From: Flavobacteriales bacterium | GTDB lineage: Bacteria; Bacteroidota; Bacteroidia; Flavobacteriales_F; PHOS-HE28 | Reading direction: 5' to 3' | NCBI GenBank assembly: GCA_023957375.1 | Contig: JAMLHB010000002.1 | Coordinates: 620,001-684,000, forward strand | Length of the DNA: 64,000 bases | Shown here: positions 61,063 to 64,000 of the stretch, in pieces | How positions within the stretch are numbered: position 1 is the first letter of the stretch | Layout: each line of letters begins with the position of its first letter | Made by a program: the position numbers and the translations under genes | Notes under the pieces: generated by a model | Database searches by the model: none | The model's input: only the letters and a program-made list of their open reading frames with translations | Told to the model about the DNA's origin: nothing

Positions 61063-61134
61063 TTCGCAGGGCGTAGTTCGTAGGGCGTAGGGCGTAGGGG
61101 GCACCACGAACTACACACCACGAACTACGAACTA
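61060..61134. repeat. TAGTTCG/TAGGGCG heptamer palindrome between convergent genes
   Basis: Six heptamers run from 61060: TAGTTCG, CAGGGCG, TAGTTCG, TAGGGCG, TAGGGCG, TAGGGGG. Inverted units CACGAAC-TACACAC and CACGAAC-TACGAAC-TA follow to 61134. The first TAG is the stop of the LuxE-like gene (61060-61062). The last bases CTA are, on the minus strand, the TAG stop of tyrS (61132-61134). The element at 25352-25438 has the same sequence type and the same relation to its two convergent genes. Confidence 0.9.
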
Positions 61135-62412
61135 TCCCACCACCTTCACCAAGAAGTAGTTCTTCTTCCCGCGTTGCAGCAAGATGAACTTCCCCGCTTG
61201 CAGGTCTCCTGTGTTCACGGTGCGGTCCTCCCCCGCCTTCACCTTGTTCACGCTGATGCTGCCTTCCTTCAGGGCACGGCGCGCTTCGCCCTTGCTGGCC
61301 AAGAAACCCGTGCTTTCGCTCAATAAGTCGATGATGCCTACGCCAGCCTCGATCGCCGTGCGCGGCACCTCCGCCTGCGGCACGCCTTCGAAGACGTCAA
61401 GCCATTGCTTTTCACTCAAGCTCGCCAAACCTTCCGCCGAATTGCCGAAGAGCACTTCGCTGGATGCGATCGCTGCCTTCAGTTCCGTTTCGCCATGCAC
61501 CAACGTGGTGATGAACGCGGCCAGCTCCTTCTGCAAGCGGCGCTCGTGCGGTGCCTTGGCGTGCTGCGCGACCAGGTCCTCTGCAAAGGTCCGCTCCCAC
61601 GTGGTGAAGATCAGCGCGGACTTTGCCGCATCGGCATCGCTGTTGTTCAGCCAGAACTGGTAGAACTTGTACGGTGAGGTGCGTTCCGGATCGAGCCAGA
61701 TGTTGCCGCCTTCGCTCTTGCCGAACTTGGTGCCATCGGCCTTGGTGAGCAGTTGTGTGGTGACGGCATACGCCTCACCCCCGCCCATGCGGCGGATCAG
61801 CTCGGTGCCCGTGGTGATGTTGCCCCACTGGTCGCTGCCGCCCATTTGCACGCTACAGCCCTCGTGCTTGTTCAGCCATTGGAAATCGTAGCCCTGCACC
61901 AACTGGTAACTGAACTCGGTGAAGGAAAGGCCCTCCTCCAGGCGGCTCTTCACGCTGTCCTTGGCCATCATGTAGTTCACGGTGATGTGCTTGCCCACCT
62001 CGCGAATGAAGCGCAGAAAGCCCATGTCCTTGAACCAGTCGTAGTTGTTCACCATGCGCGCGGCGTTGCTGCCGCTGAAATCCAGGAAGCGCTCCAGTTG
62101 CTTCTTCACGCAGGCTTCGTTGTGGCGCAGGGCCTCTTCGTCCAGCAAATTGCGCTCGGTTCGCTTTCCGCTGGGATCGCCCACCATGCCCGTGGCGCCG
62201 CCCACCAAGGCTACGGGCTTGTGCCCACAGCGCTGGAAGTGGGTGAGCGTCATCACCTGCACCAGGTGTCCCACGTGCAGCGAATCGGCCGTCGGGTCGA
62301 AGCCGATGTAGCCTGTGGCGGGTGCCTTCAGCAGGTGTTCCTCCACGCCGGGGGTGCTGTCCTGCAACATGCCGCGCCAACGCAGCTCTTCGATGAAATT
62401 GGTGGGGGCCAT
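61132..62412 (-). CDS. tyrS: Tyrosine-tRNA ligase
   Basis: The protein has 426 residues. The HIGH motif reads HVGH (46-49) in [12 protein letters not shown], and the KMSKS loop reads [21 protein letters not shown] and the tyrosine-binding [11 protein letters not shown] are canonical, and a C-terminal S4 domain has [15 protein letters not shown]. Charges tRNA-Tyr. The stop codon lies in the heptamer repeat shared with the convergent gene. Confidence 0.97.
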   Translation of the reverse strand: MAPTNFIEELRWRGMLQDSTPGVEEHLLKAPATGYIGFDPTADSLHVGHLVQVMTLTHFQRCGHKPVALVGGATGMVGDPSGKRTERNLLDEEALRHNEACVKKQLERFLDFSGSNAARMVNNYDWFKDMGFLRFIREVGKHITVNYMMAKDSVKSRLEEGLSFTEFSYQLVQGYDFQWLNKHEGCSVQMGGSDQWGNITTGTELIRRMGGGEAYAVTTQLLTKADGTKFGKSEGGNIWLDPERTSPYKFYQFWLNNSDADAAKSALIFTTWERTFAEDLVAQHAKAPHERRLQKELAAFITTLVHGETELKAAIASSEVLFGNSAEGLASLSEKQWLDVFEGVPQAEVPRTAIEAGVGIIDLLSESTGFLASKGEARRALKEGSISVNKVKAGEDRTVNTGDLQAGKFILLQRGKKNYFLVKVVG

Positions 62413-62422
62413 GTGTGTTTAC

Positions 62423-62449
62423 CGCAATGAGCGCAAAGGACGCAAAGAA
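62423..62449. repeat. Three 9-mers CGCAAAGGA upstream of tyrS
   Basis: CGCAATGAG, CGCAAAGGA and CGCAAAGAA lie in tandem 10 bp upstream of the tyrS start codon. On the tyrS strand they read TTCTTTGCG-type, so they contain CTTTG sequences reminiscent of a -7 box. They differ in period from the heptamer elements. Confidence 0.6.
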
Positions 62450-62556
62450 ATGCCTGAAAGAAGATGGAGTTCTTGCAATCCGCAACGACCCAACCGTTCC
62501 CGGACGATTCAAGGCATGGCCCACCGATCTTTCGGGCGCCCTACCTTGCCTATGCC

Positions 62557-63417
62557 ATGAATGCCAAAAACACCGTCAAGGTCTTCGAGGAAAAGCAGGT
62601 GCGCACCGTATGGGATGATGCCCGGGAAAAGTGGTATTTCTCTGTTGTGGATGTGATTGCCGCGCTCACTGGTAATGAACGCCCGCGCAAGTACTGGAAC
62701 GACCTGAAAATGAAGCTGCGCAAGGAGGGCAGCCAGTTGTCCGAAAAAATCGGACAACTGAAAATGAGGTCATCGGATGGAAAACTATACGTCACCGACG
62801 TAGCCGACACCGATCAACTCTTCAGGCTGATCCAATCCATCCCTTCCCCCAAGGCTGAGCCGTTCAAACTGTGGCTGGCCCAGGTCGGCTCGGAGCGGCT
62901 GGATGAGATGCAGGACCCCGAACTCACCATCGACCGGGCACTGGCCCAGTACCTGCGGCTCGGCTATTCGCAGAATTGGATCAACCAACGCCTAAAGAGC
63001 ATCGAGGTGCGCAAGGAACTCACAAACGAGTGGAAGAAACGGGGCATGCAGGAAGGCATGCACTTCGCCACGCTCACGGACATCATCACCAAGGCGTGGT
63101 CGGGGAACACCACCAAGGAGTACAAGGTGCTGAAGGGCCTGAAGAAGGAAAATCTGCGTGACAATATGACCAACACGGAGCTGATCCTGAACATGCTCGC
63201 GGAGGTATCGACCAAAGACATTTCGCAGGCCACGGAGCCGCAGGATTTTGATGGGAACAAAGAGGTGGCGCGCCAGGGCGGGAACGTGGCCAAGGTGGCC
63301 CGGTTGGAATTGGAGGCGCGCACCGGTAAACAGGTGGTGACCCGCTTGAGCGCGAAGAAGCTGTTGAAACAGGTCGCTCCTGCCAAGCAAAACCGAAAGC
63401 GTACGAAAAAGACGTGA
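62557..63417 (+). CDS. Bro-N domain protein (phage antirepressor-like)
   Basis: The protein has 286 residues from MNAKNTVKVFEEKQVRTVWD. The Bro-N fold is clear: KWYFSVVDVIAALTGNERPRKYWNDLK, then VADTDQLFRLIQSIPSPKAEPFK and LAQVGSERLDEMQDPE. A second domain (about 130-230) includes QGMHFATLTDIITKAWSGNTTKEYK-type residues, and the tail is Lys/Arg-rich. Bro-N proteins are phage antirepressors, but this long form occurs as a single chromosomal gene in many Bacteroidota. No phage genes adjoin it. Confidence 0.85.
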   Translation: MNAKNTVKVFEEKQVRTVWDDAREKWYFSVVDVIAALTGNERPRKYWNDLKMKLRKEGSQLSEKIGQLKMRSSDGKLYVTDVADTDQLFRLIQSIPSPKAEPFKLWLAQVGSERLDEMQDPELTIDRALAQYLRLGYSQNWINQRLKSIEVRKELTNEWKKRGMQEGMHFATLTDIITKAWSGNTTKEYKVLKGLKKENLRDNMTNTELILNMLAEVSTKDISQATEPQDFDGNKEVARQGGNVAKVARLELEARTGKQVVTRLSAKKLLKQVAPAKQNRKRTKKT

Positions 63418-63455
63418 CGGGCAGCGCCTGTTTTCGGCGCATCTTCGCCGCAACC

Positions 63456-64000
63456 ATGGATTTCGTCACCGGAGGAACGGGCATCGTGGGCGCGCATGTG
63501 ATTGATGCGCTGCTGGCGCAAGGCCGTGAAGTGCGGGCACTGCTCCGGAAAGGCAGCGACCCGTCCATCGTGCGGCGGATCCTGGAGCATTACCACGCCG
63601 ATGGCGCGGAGCAATTTGAACGGATCCAATGGGTGGAAGGCGACCTCTTCGATGCCGATGCGCTGCGCGCAGCCATGCACGGCGTGGAGCACGTGTACCA
63701 CTGCGCAGCGCTGGTTTCCTTCGACCCGCGCGATGGCCGGGAACTGCATGCCATCAATGTGACCGGCACGGCCAATGTGGTGGATGCCGCATTGGAGGCT
63801 GGCGTGAAGCGGCTCTGCCACGTGAGCTCCACCGCAGCCATCGGCGGCGCACTGGACGGCGGCACCGGCGATGAGACCAAGCCCTTCATGGAGGAAAAGG
63901 GTTCTTCGCCGTATGCCATCAGCAAGGCGGATGCGGAACTGGAGGTACACCGCGGCATTGCCGAGGGCCTGCAAGCGGTGATGGTGAACCCGTGCGTGGT
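63456..64000 (+). CDS. NAD-dependent epimerase/dehydratase (3' end outside window)
   Basis: The visible 181 residues start MDFVTGGTGIVGAHVIDALL, with the nucleotide-binding TGGTGIVG motif. Then come HCAALVSFDPRD, INVTGTANVVDAAL, the catalytic Ser in HVSSTAAIGG and Y-x3-K in SSPYAISKADAE. This is an extended short-chain dehydrogenase, of the dihydroflavonol reductase or sterol-dehydrogenase-like branch. The gene continues past the window end. The substrate is unknown. Confidence 0.9.
   Translation, partial: MDFVTGGTGIVGAHVIDALLAQGREVRALLRKGSDPSIVRRILEHYHADGAEQFERIQWVEGDLFDADALRAAMHGVEHVYHCAALVSFDPRDGRELHAINVTGTANVVDAALEAGVKRLCHVSSTAAIGGALDGGTGDETKPFMEEKGSSPYAISKADAELEVHRGIAEGLQAVMVNPCV

Noticed and set aside
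62557..63417. Bro-N gene as evidence of a prophage
   Set aside because: Neighbours are tyrS and an epimerase, with no phage structural, integrase or lysis genes nearby; isolated chromosomal Bro-N genes are common in Bacteroidota.
1..64000. tRNA and rRNA genes
   Set aside because: Intergenic regions were read for cloverleaf arms and conserved rRNA stretches; none was found.

Overview
The window comes from a high-GC member of the Bacteroidota, most likely a Flavobacteriales-type organism. The support is a set of lineage-specific traits: type IX secretion (T9SS) cargo with C-terminal sorting domains, gldA, a PorG/DUF6089 barrel, a PorP/SprF protein, TonB-dependent receptors, the order CBS protein - nadK - porG - uppS - bamA - ompH - ompH - murI, and promoter boxes of the TAnnTTTG type. 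Most genes are visibly GC-rich. One T9SS cargo gene (about 32.0-33.45 kb) is clearly AT-richer. No rRNA, tRNA or CRISPR array was found.

Layout. 0-6.4 kb: end of an ABC permease, a TonB receptor, a Ppx/GppA phosphatase, trmB, an alkyltransferase-like protein, and an mrp-nifU Fe-S pair. 6.4-9.5 kb: accessory patch with a DUF433/DUF5615 toxin-antitoxin-like pair, a complete IS5-family element with target duplication, a 161-bp MITE-like element, and rsgA, whose coding sequence carries a palindromic heptamer-repeat element. 9.5-18 kb: a LuxR-type response regulator, two T9SS cargo proteins, a large sensor kinase with a periplasmic propeller, and a truncated copy of the response regulator. 18-21.4 kb: gldA, metK, rplU-rpmA. 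21.5-25.4 kb: a metal (probably copper) locus of small CC-rich protein, TonB receptor and secreted HMA protein, followed by a gamma-carbonic anhydrase. 25.4-37 kb, minus strand: the conserved envelope-biogenesis cluster murI-ompH-ompH-bamA-uppS-porG, interrupted by an AT-rich T9SS cargo gene with flanking repeats and an orphan sorting-domain remnant, then nadK, a D15/BamA-like protein and a CBS protein. 37-44 kb: pdxJ-hydrolase-secreted protein, an ElaA-like acetyltransferase, an AddA-like helicase-nuclease, and a Lpd-like flavoprotein without redox cysteines. 44.4-51.5 kb: a PKD-repeat type B T9SS adhesin with its PD40 and PorP/SprF partners. 51.8-64 kb: a shortened aldehyde dehydrogenase, three secreted nuclease- or phosphodiesterase-type enzymes, hldD (rfaD), a glycosyltransferase, a lipoprotein, a LuxE-like protein, tyrS, a Bro-N protein and the start of an epimerase.

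The most unusual signal is a set of short-period direct-repeat elements. Several are heptamer arrays followed by an inverted array. They abut or supply the stop codons of neighbouring genes (at about 0.6, 25.4 and 61.1 kb), lie just after metK, and in one case sit in frame inside rsgA. The second is the AT-rich T9SS cargo gene bracketed by 53-bp repeats inside an otherwise conserved gene order, with an orphan C-terminal sorting domain left downstream.
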